From NCBI GenBank assembly GCA_964369685.1, contig CAYJFB010000001.1, positions 1 to 64,000 on the forward strand: DNA of 64,000 bases, written 5' to 3'. Source of the stretch: Avidesulfovibrio sp964369685. Lineage in GTDB: Bacteria; Desulfobacterota; Desulfovibrionia; Desulfovibrionales; Desulfovibrionaceae. The notes below the pieces were generated by a model, which did not search any database, was not told where the DNA came from, and was given only the letters and a program-made list of their open reading frames with translations. Positions 37,549-46,503 of this stretch are shown piece after piece. Position numbers and translations under genes: made by a program. Position 1 is the first letter of the stretch, and each line of letters begins with the position of its first letter.

Positions 37549-37869
37549 ATGAAACAATACCGTATTCGTAAAGACGACAAGGTGATGGTCATTGCCGGCA
37601 AGGATCAGGGTAAAATCGGCAAAGTTTTAAAGGTGCTGCGTAAAAGCGACCGGGTGTTGGTTGAACAAGTCAACATGGTGAAACGTAATGTGAAACCAAA
37701 CCCGTATCGTCGTGAACCCGGCGGCATCATTGATAAGGAAATGCCCCTCCATGTGTCCAATCTCATGGTGGTGTGCCCCGCTTGCTCCGCTCCGACTCGT
37801 ATAGGTTACAAGTACGATGAAGACGGCAAGAAACTCCGCTTCTGCAAGAAGTGCAACGCAACGCTGTAG
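37549..37869 (+). CDS. rplX: 50S ribosomal protein L24
   Basis: 106 residues. The KOW-motif region KVMVIAGKDQGKIGKVLKV is present, and a C-terminal CPAC/CKKC pair makes a possible zinc ribbon. I placed the start at the ATG at 37549, after TAGGAG; a TTG lies directly before it. Stop is TAG. Confidence 0.95.
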   Translation: MKQYRIRKDDKVMVIAGKDQGKIGKVLKVLRKSDRVLVEQVNMVKRNVKPNPYRREPGGIIDKEMPLHVSNLMVVCPACSAPTRIGYKYDEDGKKLRFCKKCNATL

Positions 37870-37879
37870 GTACAACACG

Positions 37880-38419
37880 ATGACGCGTCTTGAGACAATA
37901 TACCGTGAGAAAGTCGTTCCGGTATTGCAGCAGGAATTCGCTTACGAATCTGTGATGCAGATCCCCGGAATCACCAAAGTTTCTCTCAATATCGGCCTCG
38001 GTGCCGCGAGCCAGAACAACAAGCTTATGGAAGAAGCGGTGAAAGAACTCACCGCCATCGCCGGACAAAAGGCCGTGGTGACGCGTGCCAAGAAATCCAT
38101 CGCGGCCTTTAAACTCCGTGAAGGCATGCCCATCGGCACACGCGTAACGTTACGCAATGAGCGGATGTGGGACTTTCTTGATAAGCTGATGAACTTTGCC
38201 TTGCCTCGCGTTCGCGACTTTCGCGGCGTGTCTGATAAGGGCTTTGACGGTCGCGGCAATTTCACGTTGGGTATTAAAGAACATGCCATTTTTCCTGAAT
38301 TGGAAGTGGATCGTATCGAAAATCCCAAAGGCATGAATATCACCATCGTGACCACTGCCACCACGGATAAAGAAGGCAAGCTGCTGTTGGAAAAACTCGG
38401 CATGCCCTTCAGAAAGTAA
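37880..38419 (+). CDS. rplE: 50S ribosomal protein L5
   Basis: 179 residues that bind 5S rRNA. The start MTRLETIYREKVV and the signatures ITKVSLNIGLG, AKKSIAAFKLREG and GRGNFTLGIKEH are present. Confidence 0.96.
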   Translation: MTRLETIYREKVVPVLQQEFAYESVMQIPGITKVSLNIGLGAASQNNKLMEEAVKELTAIAGQKAVVTRAKKSIAAFKLREGMPIGTRVTLRNERMWDFLDKLMNFALPRVRDFRGVSDKGFDGRGNFTLGIKEHAIFPELEVDRIENPKGMNITIVTTATTDKEGKLLLEKLGMPFRK

Positions 38420-38431
38420 GGAGCAACGAAC

Positions 38432-38617
38432 GTGTCCCGTACGTCTCTTGAAGTTAAAGCCGCTCGCAAGCCCAAGTTTTCGACTCGCGGCTATAATCGC
38501 TGCCCGGTATGTGGCAGACCTCGTGCCTTTATGCGCAAATTCGGCCTGTGTCGTATTTGTTTCCGCAAAATGGCTTTGAACGGCGAACTCCCCGGAGTTC
38601 GTAAATCCAGCTGGTAA
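38432..38617 (+). CDS. rpsN: 30S ribosomal protein S14, zinc-binding type
   Basis: 61 residues from a GTG start after AAGGAG. The short C+ form carries CPVC and CRIC, which bind a zinc ion. No zinc-free paralog is seen here. Confidence 0.96.
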   Translation: MSRTSLEVKAARKPKFSTRGYNRCPVCGRPRAFMRKFGLCRICFRKMALNGELPGVRKSSW

Positions 38618-38654
38618 TCCCGGCACCGGTGCTTGTTTTAAGGAGGCACTTTCC

Positions 38655-39035
38655 ATGATGACTGATCCTATTGCAGATATGCTGACGCGTATCCGCAACG
38701 CACATTTGGCCCTGCACAAGGAAGTGAATGTGCCGCGCTCGAAGATGAAGGAAGCGTTGGCTTCCATCCTCAAGCAGGAAGGTTATGTTGAAGACGTAAC
38801 CACTGAAGAACGCACGATAACCATTCAGCTTAAATATCACAAAGGCAAGGCCGCCATTGAAGGTCTGAAACGCGTGAGTAAGCCCGGTCGTCGCAGATAT
38901 GTGGGTTCAACAGACATTCCGCGGGTGCAAAACGGCCTTGGCATTTGTATTTTGTCAACGTCACGCGGCGTGCTTGACGGGGTTTCTGCCCGTGAAGCCA
39001 ATGTCGGCGGCGAACTTCTCTGTGAAGTCTGGTAA
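38655..39035 (+). CDS. rpsH: 30S ribosomal protein S8
   Basis: 126 residues with the start MMTDPIADMLTRIRNA and the C-terminal ISTSRGVLDG-A-like signature. AGGAGG lies 8 bases upstream. In E. coli S8 represses the spc operon. Confidence 0.96.
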   Translation: MMTDPIADMLTRIRNAHLALHKEVNVPRSKMKEALASILKQEGYVEDVTTEERTITIQLKYHKGKAAIEGLKRVSKPGRRRYVGSTDIPRVQNGLGICILSTSRGVLDGVSAREANVGGELLCEVW

Positions 39036-39047
39036 GGCGGGGGTTTT

Positions 39048-39590
39048 ATGTCTCGTATAGGTAAACAACCCATCGCGGTTCCTTCCGGTGTTGAAGTGAA
39101 GGTTGGCGGTGATGTAATTAAAGTCAAAGGCCCCAAAGGCGAACTCACCACCCCCAACTGCGCTCTGCTCAATTATGAGTTGAACGACGGTCAGGTGACG
39201 ATCACCCGCCTTGCAGATACTCGTGAAAGCCGTGCACAACACGGTTTGCGGCGCACCCTCCTGGCCAACTGCGTTGAAGGCGTGACCAAAGGCTTTGAAA
39301 AGACCTTGGAAGTCAACGGCGTGGGGTATCGCGTGGCTGTCAAAGGCAACGTGATTGAAATGGCTCTTGGTTTTTCCCACCCTGTGATTGTTGAGTTGCC
39401 TGCGGGTTTGACCGCAAAGGTTGAAGGTCAAAAATTGACCATCATCGGCATCAATAAGGAAGCCGTGGGTGAAATGGCAGCCAGCATTCGTCGTATCCGC
39501 AAGCCCGAACCCTACAAAGGCAAAGGCATTAAGTACGAAACCGAAATTATCCGCCGCAAGGCCGGCAAGTCCGGCAAGGGCGGCAAGTAA
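39048..39590 (+). CDS. rplF: 50S ribosomal protein L6
   Basis: 180 residues beginning SRIGKQPIAVPSGVEV. The C-terminal KPEPYKGKGIKYETEIIRRK signature is complete, followed by a lysine/glycine-rich end. Confidence 0.97.
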   Translation: MSRIGKQPIAVPSGVEVKVGGDVIKVKGPKGELTTPNCALLNYELNDGQVTITRLADTRESRAQHGLRRTLLANCVEGVTKGFEKTLEVNGVGYRVAVKGNVIEMALGFSHPVIVELPAGLTAKVEGQKLTIIGINKEAVGEMAASIRRIRKPEPYKGKGIKYETEIIRRKAGKSGKGGK

Positions 39591-39602
39591 TCGGGGCGCC
39601 CT

Positions 39603-39965
39603 ATGAGTAGTATGACAAAAAATGAAGCCAGATTGCGTCGTAAAATCCGTATCCGTAAAAAGATTTCCGGAACGGCAGAACGTCCGCGTTTGGTTGTGTT
39701 TCGTTCAAACCTGCACATGTATGCGCAGGTGATCGATGACCTCACTCACGCCACATTGGCTGCAACCTCGACACTCTCGCTGAGCAAAAACGGCGAAAAA
39801 GTCGGTTGTAACAAAATCGGTGCGGCTCGCGTGGGTCAAGAAATTGCCCGTCTTGCAAAAGAAAAAAATATCGAACGGGTGGTTTTTGATCGGAATGGCT
39901 ATCTTTATCACGGCAAAATTAAAGCCGTGGCAGACGGGGCTCGCGAAGGCGGCCTCGAGTTCTAA
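39603..39965 (+). CDS. rplR: 50S ribosomal protein L18
   Basis: 120 residues. The RRKIRIRKKISGTAERPRL start and the VVFDRNGYLYHGKIKA-A-D-G end identify the 5S rRNA-binding protein. A second ATG at 39612 is an alternative start. Confidence 0.95.
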   Translation: MSSMTKNEARLRRKIRIRKKISGTAERPRLVVFRSNLHMYAQVIDDLTHATLAATSTLSLSKNGEKVGCNKIGAARVGQEIARLAKEKNIERVVFDRNGYLYHGKIKAVADGAREGGLEF

Positions 39966-39992
39966 CCCGGATGGTAAGGAAAGGCTACTGTT

Positions 39993-40487
39993 ATGGAACA
40001 ACAGAATGAACTGGGTTTCATCGAAAAGATTGTTGCCCTGAACCGGGTTGCCAAAGTTGTGAAGGGCGGTCGTCGCTTCAGCTTCAGCGCTCTGGTCGTT
40101 GTCGGTGACGGCAATGGGAATGTGGGATACGGTCTCGGTAAAGCTCAGGAAGTGCCCGAAGCGTTGCGTAAAGCCAGCGAACGGGCTCGTAAATCTATGG
40201 TGAGCATTCCCCTCGTTGAGGGCACGCTCCCCTATGAAATCCTTGGTGAATTTGGTGCCGGTCGAGTGATGCTTAAACCTGCATCACGCGGTACGGGAAT
40301 CATTGCCGGCGGTGCCGTGCGTGCTGTTATGGAAGCGGCCGGCGTCTCTGACGTGTTGACCAAAGCTATTGGCACCAACAACCCGCACAATGTGCTGCGT
40401 GCTACAATTGAAGGCTTGACGTCTTTGCGCAGTGCCGAAGCCGTGAGCGACATACGCGGCAAAAAACTGGAAGCTCCCAGAAAGTAA
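39993..40487 (+). CDS. rpsE: 30S ribosomal protein S5
   Basis: 164 residues with IEKIVALNRVAKVVKGGRRF and the double-stranded RNA-binding signature GNGNVGYGLGKA. It takes part in decoding accuracy. Confidence 0.97.
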   Translation: MEQQNELGFIEKIVALNRVAKVVKGGRRFSFSALVVVGDGNGNVGYGLGKAQEVPEALRKASERARKSMVSIPLVEGTLPYEILGEFGAGRVMLKPASRGTGIIAGGAVRAVMEAAGVSDVLTKAIGTNNPHNVLRATIEGLTSLRSAEAVSDIRGKKLEAPRK

Positions 40488-40502
40488 GCAGGAATAAGCG
40501 TC

Positions 40503-40682
40503 ATGTCTGAAATCACAATAAAATTGGTACGCAGCCGCATCGGTTGCAACCCCAATCAGCGTAAAACGCTTGATGCCTTGGGTTTGCGCCGTCGCGAAAT
40601 GGTCAAGACGTTTCCGGATAACCCCGCCGTTCGCGGCATGATCGCCAAGGTTTCACACTTGGTCGCAGAGGTTACCAAATAA
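40503..40682 (+). CDS. rpmD: 50S ribosomal protein L30
   Basis: 59 residues, starting SEITIKLVRSRIGCNPNQ and containing the TLDALGLRRR motif. Its stop TAA overlaps the rplO start in TAATG. Confidence 0.95.
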   Translation: MSEITIKLVRSRIGCNPNQRKTLDALGLRRREMVKTFPDNPAVRGMIAKVSHLVAEVTK

Positions 40683-41185
40683 TGAATCTGCATGAACTCT
40701 ATCCCTTCCCGGAAGAACGCAAAGCCCGCAAACGCGTGGGTCGCGGTTCCGGTTCCGGCTGGGGATGTACATCCGGTAAAGGAAACAAAGGTCAAAATGC
40801 CCGCGCCGGCGGCGGTGTTCGCCCCGGCTTTGAAGGCGGACAAATGCCTTTGCAACGCCGTTTGCCCAAACGCGGTTTTAAAAACGCACTCTTTAAAGTG
40901 CGTTACGCGGTGCTCAACCTCGACCGCTTGGTCGAAAGCTTTGACGGCAAAACCGATATCACCCTTGAAGACATCTATAACCGCGGCTTGGTCTCTTACG
41001 GTCAACCGGTTAAAGTGCTCGGGATGGGTGATCTCAGTGTGGCGCTTTCTGTTGAAGCACACAAGTTCAGTAAGTCTGCCGTAGAAAAAATAAAAGCTGC
41101 CGGCGGTACCGTGAAAGAACTTGAAGCAACACCAGAATCTGCCGAAACAGGTAAAAAAAAGAAATTCGCGAAGGCGGAAGGGTAG
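40682..41185 (+). CDS. rplO: 50S ribosomal protein L15
   Basis: 167 residues. The N-terminus LHELYPFPEERKARKRVGRG and the GGVRPGFEGGQMPLQRRLPK core are typical. The lysine-rich C-terminal extension of about 20 residues is longer than in E. coli. Stop is TAG. Confidence 0.96.
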   Translation: MNLHELYPFPEERKARKRVGRGSGSGWGCTSGKGNKGQNARAGGGVRPGFEGGQMPLQRRLPKRGFKNALFKVRYAVLNLDRLVESFDGKTDITLEDIYNRGLVSYGQPVKVLGMGDLSVALSVEAHKFSKSAVEKIKAAGGTVKELEATPESAETGKKKKFAKAEG

Positions 41186-41192
41186 GTGACGC

Positions 41193-42506
41193 GTGGCTTT
41201 AGGTGGTGCTGACAATTTGGCACGTTCGCCCGAGCTGCGCACAAAGTTGCTGTGGACGTTGGGTATCCTGTGTGCGTATCGAATAGGTGTACATATTCCT
41301 GTTCCCGGAGTGAACGCAGGAGCCCTCGCCCATTTCTTTGAAGGTGCAGCGGGCACGTTGTTTGGCCTGTTTGACATGTTTTCCGGTGGCGGATTGATGA
41401 ACGTGTCTGTTTTTGCCTTGGGTATCATGCCGTATATTTCGGCATCGATCATTATGCAGCTCATGCAAGTGGTCAGTCCCGAGTTGAAACGCATGGCCAA
41501 AGAAGAGGGGGCCTCAGGTCGCCGAAAACTTACCCAATATACACGCTACGCCACCGTGGCAATCACCATGATTCAAGCTATCGGTATCGCTATCGGGCTT
41601 GAAACCATGAGCAGCCCCGCCGGCGCTGCCGTGGTCAGCGATCCGGGTTGGACGTTCCGACTGATGACCATGATCACCTTGACCGCAGGCACTGTCCTTT
41701 TGATGTGGCTCGGTGAACAAATCACTGAACGGGGTATTGGCAACGGGATTTCACTGATTATCTTTTCAGGTATAGTCGTTGGTATTCCGGGGGCGTTTAT
41801 GCAGTCTTTTGAACTGATCCGCGCCGGTGATATGAATATCCTTGTGGCTTTGCTTTTGGTTGTATTCATGGTTGCGGTGCTTGCCGGTGTTGTATTTATG
41901 GAACGTGCGCAACGGCGCATACCCATCCAATACGCGAAACGCCAAGTCGGACGCAAAATGTATGGCGGACAAACCACTCACTTGCCGTTGCGAGTCAATA
42001 CGGCAGGGGTTATTCCTCCCATTTTTGCCTCAAGTCTTCTGCTTTTTCCGGCGACACTTGCGAACTTCGCCACTGCTGAATGGTTGCAAAATGTGGCGGC
42101 GTGGTTTACTCCGTCAACAGTTTTATATAATCTTGTTTTCGTTGCGCTGATCTTCTTTTTCTGCTTTTTCTATACGGCGATCATCTTTGATACCAAAGAC
42201 GTCTCTGAAAATCTGAAAAAAGGCGGCGGTTTCATCCCGGGGATTCGCCCCGGTGAAAAAACAGCCGAATACTTGGACGCAACCTTGTCGCGCTTGACCC
42301 TTTGGGGGGGAGTGTATATTTCAATCATATCCGTTTTACCCATGTTTTTAATCAGCCAGTTTAACGTTCCGTTTTATTTCGGCGGCACGTCTATCCTCAT
42401 TATGGTTGGTGTGGCTATGGACTTCATGTCGCAGATTGAATCGCATTTTATCTCGCGTCAGTATGAAGGCCTGATGGGTAAAACTCGAACCAAGGGACGA
42501 GCATAG
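41193..42506 (+). CDS. secY: Preprotein translocase subunit SecY
   Basis: A 437-residue channel subunit with ten membrane helices. The GTG start follows GGTGA. Plug and channel signatures include FDMFSGGGLMNVSVFALGI, and the cytoplasmic loop motif GGGFIPGIRPGEKT is present. It forms the translocon with SecE and SecG. Stop is TAG. Confidence 0.97.
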   Translation: MALGGADNLARSPELRTKLLWTLGILCAYRIGVHIPVPGVNAGALAHFFEGAAGTLFGLFDMFSGGGLMNVSVFALGIMPYISASIIMQLMQVVSPELKRMAKEEGASGRRKLTQYTRYATVAITMIQAIGIAIGLETMSSPAGAAVVSDPGWTFRLMTMITLTAGTVLLMWLGEQITERGIGNGISLIIFSGIVVGIPGAFMQSFELIRAGDMNILVALLLVVFMVAVLAGVVFMERAQRRIPIQYAKRQVGRKMYGGQTTHLPLRVNTAGVIPPIFASSLLLFPATLANFATAEWLQNVAAWFTPSTVLYNLVFVALIFFFCFFYTAIIFDTKDVSENLKKGGGFIPGIRPGEKTAEYLDATLSRLTLWGGVYISIISVLPMFLISQFNVPFYFGGTSILIMVGVAMDFMSQIESHFISRQYEGLMGKTRTKGRA

Positions 42507-42513
42507 GCAGATC

Positions 42514-43278
42514 ATGAAGAAGTTCCGCGGCGTCTTCCTCAAAAATGAACGGGAGATTGGCCTTCTGCGTGAAGCCAACCGCATGGTGGCATGTATTTTG
42601 GACGAACTGGGCAAACAACTGCGTCCCGGCTTGCCAACCCTCTATTATGAGGACATTGTCCAAAAGATGTGTCGGGAGTTTAAGGTTAAACCGGCGTTTC
42701 AAGGGCTTTATGGTTTCCCTTGTGCACTGTGTACAGCTGTGAATGACGTCGTGGTACACGGCATCCCCAATGACACGCCTCTGAAAGAAGGGGATATTGT
42801 CAGCTTTGATGTTGGGGTTGTTTATGAAGGGTTTCATGGCGATGCGGCTCGCACCTTTGCTGTGGGAGAAATTTCTCCCGAAGCGGCACGGTTGATGCGG
42901 ATCACCGAAGAAAGCCTCGACCTTGCCGTGGCGGAAGCCAGACAAGGCAACGAACTTGAAGACATCAGCCGCGCCGTGCAGCAGCACGTCGAAAGCGCAG
43001 GCTATCACTTGGTTCGTCGCTTCGTGGGGCACGGTATCGGTACCAAACCGCATGAAAAACCTGAAATTCCCAACTTTGTTCCCGTCGGTGGCTTGCATTT
43101 GCCGCTGAAGGTTGGCATGGTGCTTTGTATCGAACCCATGGTGACTGTGGGAACACCTGAAGTGGATATTATGGAGGATAAATGGACTGCCAAAACGCGT
43201 GACCGCAAACTGGCCGCCCATTTTGAACACTGTGTGGCTATCACACCCAAAGGTCCTGAAATTTTGGATCGCTTGTGA
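42514..43278 (+). CDS. map: Methionine aminopeptidase, type I
   Basis: 254 residues. The metal ligands are visible in SFDVGV (Asp), FHGDAARTF (Asp), GHGIG (His), CIEPM (Glu) and the late Glu of AAHFEHCV. The enzyme removes the initiator methionine. It follows secY closely, a common arrangement. Confidence 0.95.
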   Translation: MKKFRGVFLKNEREIGLLREANRMVACILDELGKQLRPGLPTLYYEDIVQKMCREFKVKPAFQGLYGFPCALCTAVNDVVVHGIPNDTPLKEGDIVSFDVGVVYEGFHGDAARTFAVGEISPEAARLMRITEESLDLAVAEARQGNELEDISRAVQQHVESAGYHLVRRFVGHGIGTKPHEKPEIPNFVPVGGLHLPLKVGMVLCIEPMVTVGTPEVDIMEDKWTAKTRDRKLAAHFEHCVAITPKGPEILDRL

Positions 43279-43405
43279 TTGTCAGACGGTGTGTTGACAG
43301 AACGTAGAAAAAGAGTTAAGAGATTTGTTTTTCGGCTGTAGTGAATAAAATACGCCTTCAACGCGTACATTAAATACATCGAATTCAATCCCTTGGAGAT
43401 GTGTC
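43279..43405 (+). promoter_or_regulatory. Spacer between map and rpmJ with a possible internal promoter
   Basis: The sequence includes TTGACA followed at a 17-base spacing by TAAGAG, a weak -10 box. It may supply extra transcription for rpmJ-rpsM. A GGAG site lies upstream of the rpmJ ATG. No gene is visible. Confidence 0.3.
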
Positions 43406-43519
43406 ATGAAAGTCAGACCATCCGTGAAGAAAATCTGCCCCAAATGCAAAGTCATTCGACGTCGGGGTGTTTTGAGGGTCATCTGCGAAAACCCCCGGCA
43501 TAAACAACGCCAGGGCTAA
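43406..43519 (+). CDS. rpmJ: 50S ribosomal protein L36
   Basis: 37 residues read directly from the sequence, MKVRPSVKKICPKCKVIRRR onward. The zinc ligands are C11, C14, C27 and H32, so it is the zinc-binding C+ form. Confidence 0.95.
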   Translation: MKVRPSVKKICPKCKVIRRRGVLRVICENPRHKQRQG

Positions 43520-43537
43520 GCGTTCAGGAGAATTACT

Positions 43538-43906
43538 GTGGCCAGAATCGCTGGTGTTGACCTGCCTAGAGGAAAACGTGCCGATATCGCGTTGACCTAT
43601 ATCTATGGCATTGGCCGTGTTACGGCATTGAACATTCTCGACGCAACCGGCGTCGATTGGACCCGTGGAATTGATGATCTTTCTGCCGAAGAAGTGAACG
43701 AAATCCGTAAGGAAATCGAACAACACCATAAGGTAGAAGGGGATCTGCGCCGCGAAATTTCAGCTAACATCAAACGCTTGATGGAAATCGGTTGCTATCG
43801 TGGTCTGCGTCACCGCAAAGGCTTGCCGGTTCACGGTCAGCGTACCCATACCAACGCCCGTACCCGCAAAGGTCCGCGTCGCGGCGCGGTGGGCAAGAAA
43901 AAATAG
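43538..43906 (+). CDS. rpsM: 30S ribosomal protein S13
   Basis: 122 residues from a GTG start after AGGAG. It begins ARIAGVDLPRGKRADIALTY and has the helix signature YRGLRHRKGLPVHGQRT-TNART. Stop is TAG. Confidence 0.97.
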   Translation: MARIAGVDLPRGKRADIALTYIYGIGRVTALNILDATGVDWTRGIDDLSAEEVNEIRKEIEQHHKVEGDLRREISANIKRLMEIGCYRGLRHRKGLPVHGQRTHTNARTRKGPRRGAVGKKK

Positions 43907-43931
43907 GCCCTTCCGGTGAAGACCGCGCCTC

Positions 43932-43972
43932 GAGGTTTTTTTCAATCATGTTTATGATTGTAAAAAAGCCTC
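43932..43972 (+). promoter_or_regulatory. Long hairpin between rpsM and rpsK
   Basis: GAGG, a T-run and CAATCAT pair with ATGATTG, an A-run and GCCTC around a 4-base GTTT loop, with only one or two mismatches, giving a stem of about 18 bp. It sits in a 115-bp spacer, unusual inside a tightly packed operon, and may attenuate or process the transcript. Confidence 0.6.
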
Positions 43973-44021
43973 CCCAAAGGCCCCTTCGCATAACGTTGAC
44001 AGCTAACGGAAGAATTGCAAA

Positions 44022-44411
44022 ATGGCTAGACCAAAACGTGCCACGAAAAAAAGAGAAAAGAAAAACGTCCCCGTGGGTGTGGCTCACATCCAGGCGTCTT
44101 TCAATAATACGATCATCACTTTTACCGATACTCGGGGTAATACGGTGAGTTGGGCAAGCTCCGGACAGAGCGGCTTTAAAGGCTCTCGTAAATCCACGCC
44201 CTTCGCCGCTCAAGTTGCTGCTGAACAAGCTGCAAGAAGAGCCCAAGACAATGGCATGCGCACCGTCGGTGTGTATGTGAAAGGTCCCGGATCCGGTCGC
44301 GAAGCTGCCATGCGTGCTATCAACGCCGCAGGGTTCAAAGTGGCTTTTATCCGTGATATCACGCCCATTCCCCATAACGGCTGCCGTCCTCCAAAACGGC
44401 GCCGCGTCTAA
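44022..44411 (+). CDS. rpsK: 30S ribosomal protein S11
   Basis: 129 residues with GVAHIQASFNNTIITFTD and the C-terminal PIPHNGCRPPKRRRV signature. The ribosome-binding site is weak. Confidence 0.97.
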   Translation: MARPKRATKKREKKNVPVGVAHIQASFNNTIITFTDTRGNTVSWASSGQSGFKGSRKSTPFAAQVAAEQAARRAQDNGMRTVGVYVKGPGSGREAAMRAINAAGFKVAFIRDITPIPHNGCRPPKRRRV

Positions 44412-44438
44412 TCAAAAAGGCAAGAGGAGGACTCTACC

Positions 44439-45065
44439 TTGGCCAAATATAATGACGCCAAATGTCGTCTGTGCCGCCGCGAAGGCAGCAAGCTCTTTTT
44501 GAAAGGCGACCGTTGTTACACTGATAAGTGCGCGTATGACCGCCGTCCCTATGCTCCGGGACAACACGGACGCGCCCGTAAAAAATTGAGCGACTACGCA
44601 ACCCAGTTGCGTGAAAAACAAAAAGTCCGTCGTATTTACGGCGTGCTCGAAGACCAATTCCATGGCTACTTTGTGGCTGCGGATATGGCCAAAGGCGTGA
44701 CAGGTTCAAACCTTTTGGCAATCCTTGAACGCCGCCTTGATAACGTTGTGTATCGTCTTGGTTTTGCTAACTCGCGCAACCAAGCTCGTCAGCTTGTGCG
44801 TCACGGCGTGTTTACGCTGAACGGCCACAAAGTGACCATTCCTTCACTGCAAGTGAAAGTCGGTGACTCGGTTGAAATTCCCGAAAGAAGCCGTAAAATT
44901 CCTTTGCTTGCCGACGCCCAACAAGCAGTGGCTCGTCGTGGCTGCCCTTCTTGGCTTGAAGTGGATGCACCCAATTTCAAGGGTCTTGTTAAGGCGTTGC
45001 CGCAACGTGACGACATTCAATTCCCGATTAACGAGCAGCTTATCGTCGAGCTTTACTCCAAATAA
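44439..45065 (+). CDS. rpsD: 30S ribosomal protein S4
   Basis: 208 residues. The start is TTG at 44439, decided by the AGGAGG in front and the MAKYNDAKCRLCRREG N-terminus. The C-x2-C and later cysteines give a zinc-binding C+ form. The S4 RNA-binding motif is LDNVVYRLGFANSRNQARQL. Confidence 0.97.
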   Translation: MAKYNDAKCRLCRREGSKLFLKGDRCYTDKCAYDRRPYAPGQHGRARKKLSDYATQLREKQKVRRIYGVLEDQFHGYFVAADMAKGVTGSNLLAILERRLDNVVYRLGFANSRNQARQLVRHGVFTLNGHKVTIPSLQVKVGDSVEIPERSRKIPLLADAQQAVARRGCPSWLEVDAPNFKGLVKALPQRDDIQFPINEQLIVELYSK

Positions 45066-45077
45066 GTGGGGGCATAC

Positions 45078-46124
45078 ATGCTCTTCAAACAAGGCAACAA
45101 GCTTATCAATTCGCGGAACTGGGTTAAACTGGTCAGACCTGAACAGCTTGTTTTTGACAGTGAAATAGAAAGTAGCGGCACGTATGGCAAATTTGTCTAC
45201 GAACCTCTGGAGCGCGGCTATGGTGTGACGATTGGCAATGCACTGCGTCGCGTTTTGCTCTCCTCGCTTCAGGGGGCCGCTTTTGTCGCAGTCAAAATCG
45301 GCGGCGTACAGCACGAGTTCAGCTCCATTCCCGGTGTGCTTGAAGATGTGACGGATATTATCCTCAACATCAAATTGGTACGTATGGCCATGGATACCGA
45401 TGAACCGCAACGTTTGACCCTGAAGGCCACGCAAAAAGGCCCGATCACTGCCGCGGATATCATCACCAACCAACATGTTGAAGTGTTGAATCCCGAGCAG
45501 TTTATAGCGACGCTTACTGACGATATAGAACTGGATATGGAATTTGAAGTGCGTATGGGCAAAGGCTATGTCCCCGCCGATATGCATGACGATCTTTCAG
45601 AAGAAATCGGGTTGATCAAGCTTGATGCCAGTTACTCACCTGTTCGTAAGGTGGCTTATACGGTCGAACAAGCTCGTGTGGGTCAAATGACCAACTACGA
45701 CAAGTTGATTCTTGAGGTGTGGACAGACGGATCTGTGCATCCTGAAGACGCCATTGCGTATAGTGCAAAAATTATAAAAGAACAAATATCTGTGTTCATT
45801 AATTTTGATGATCGCGTGATCGGTGATTCTCACGGAGACGGCTCCGGTAGCACAGATATCAATGATAATCTCTTTAAAAGCATTGACGAGCTGGAACTTT
45901 CTGTTCGGGCAACCAATTGTTTGCGCAGTGCCAACATAGCCACGGTCGGTGAACTGGTTCAACGTGCTGAAGCGGATATCCTTAAAACAAAGAACTTCGG
46001 ACGCAAATCTCTGGACGAGATTAGAGCGTTGCTGAACCAGATGGGTCTGGACTTCGGCACGAAGGTCGATGGTTTTGAGAAGAAATATCAGGACTGGAAG
46101 AGGAAACAACACAATGAGGCATAA
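45078..46124 (+). CDS. rpoA: DNA-directed RNA polymerase subunit alpha
   Basis: 348 residues. The ATG at 45078 is preceded by a GTGGGGG purine stretch. The N-terminal dimerisation domain contains GRGYGVTIGNALRRVLLSSL-like sequence (here ERGYGVTIGNALRRVLL), and the C-terminal domain has FGRKSLDEIRALL. Its stop lies inside the rplQ coding region. Confidence 0.97.
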   Translation: MLFKQGNKLINSRNWVKLVRPEQLVFDSEIESSGTYGKFVYEPLERGYGVTIGNALRRVLLSSLQGAAFVAVKIGGVQHEFSSIPGVLEDVTDIILNIKLVRMAMDTDEPQRLTLKATQKGPITAADIITNQHVEVLNPEQFIATLTDDIELDMEFEVRMGKGYVPADMHDDLSEEIGLIKLDASYSPVRKVAYTVEQARVGQMTNYDKLILEVWTDGSVHPEDAIAYSAKIIKEQISVFINFDDRVIGDSHGDGSGSTDINDNLFKSIDELELSVRATNCLRSANIATVGELVQRAEADILKTKNFGRKSLDEIRALLNQMGLDFGTKVDGFEKKYQDWKRKQHNEA

Positions 46125-46500
46125 CAATTCCGGCAAAAAGCTTGGCAGAACACCCTCGCACCGCAAGGCGCTGTTTTGTAATATGGCCAAAGCCCTGATA
46201 ACCTATGGAAAAATTCGCACCACGGATGTGAAAGCCAAAGCGCTGCGTCGTGTGGTGGAACCCCTGATTACGCTTGGTTTGCGCAATGACCTGCACGCTC
46301 GTCGTCAGGCTTATCAAGTACTTGGTGATCACGCATTGGTGAAACGTCTTTTTGATGTCGTTGCGCCTGTGTTCGCCGGAGTACCCGGTGGATATACTCG
46401 GATCACACGCTTGGCTATGCCACGCAAAGGCGATAACGCCCCCATGGTGATCATCGAGTTTACGAAAACCCCGGAAGAAACCACCGCCAACGCTGAATAA
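46114..46500 (+). CDS. rplQ: 50S ribosomal protein L17
   Basis: 128 residues, last gene of the block. The start at 46114 is inside rpoA, 11 bases overlapping, with GAAGAGGAAA upstream. The N-terminus MRHNNSGKKLGRTPSHRKAL and the GGYTRI motif are typical. Confidence 0.96.
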   Translation: MRHNNSGKKLGRTPSHRKALFCNMAKALITYGKIRTTDVKAKALRRVVEPLITLGLRNDLHARRQAYQVLGDHALVKRLFDVVAPVFAGVPGGYTRITRLAMPRKGDNAPMVIIEFTKTPEETTANAE

Positions 46501-46503
46501 GAG

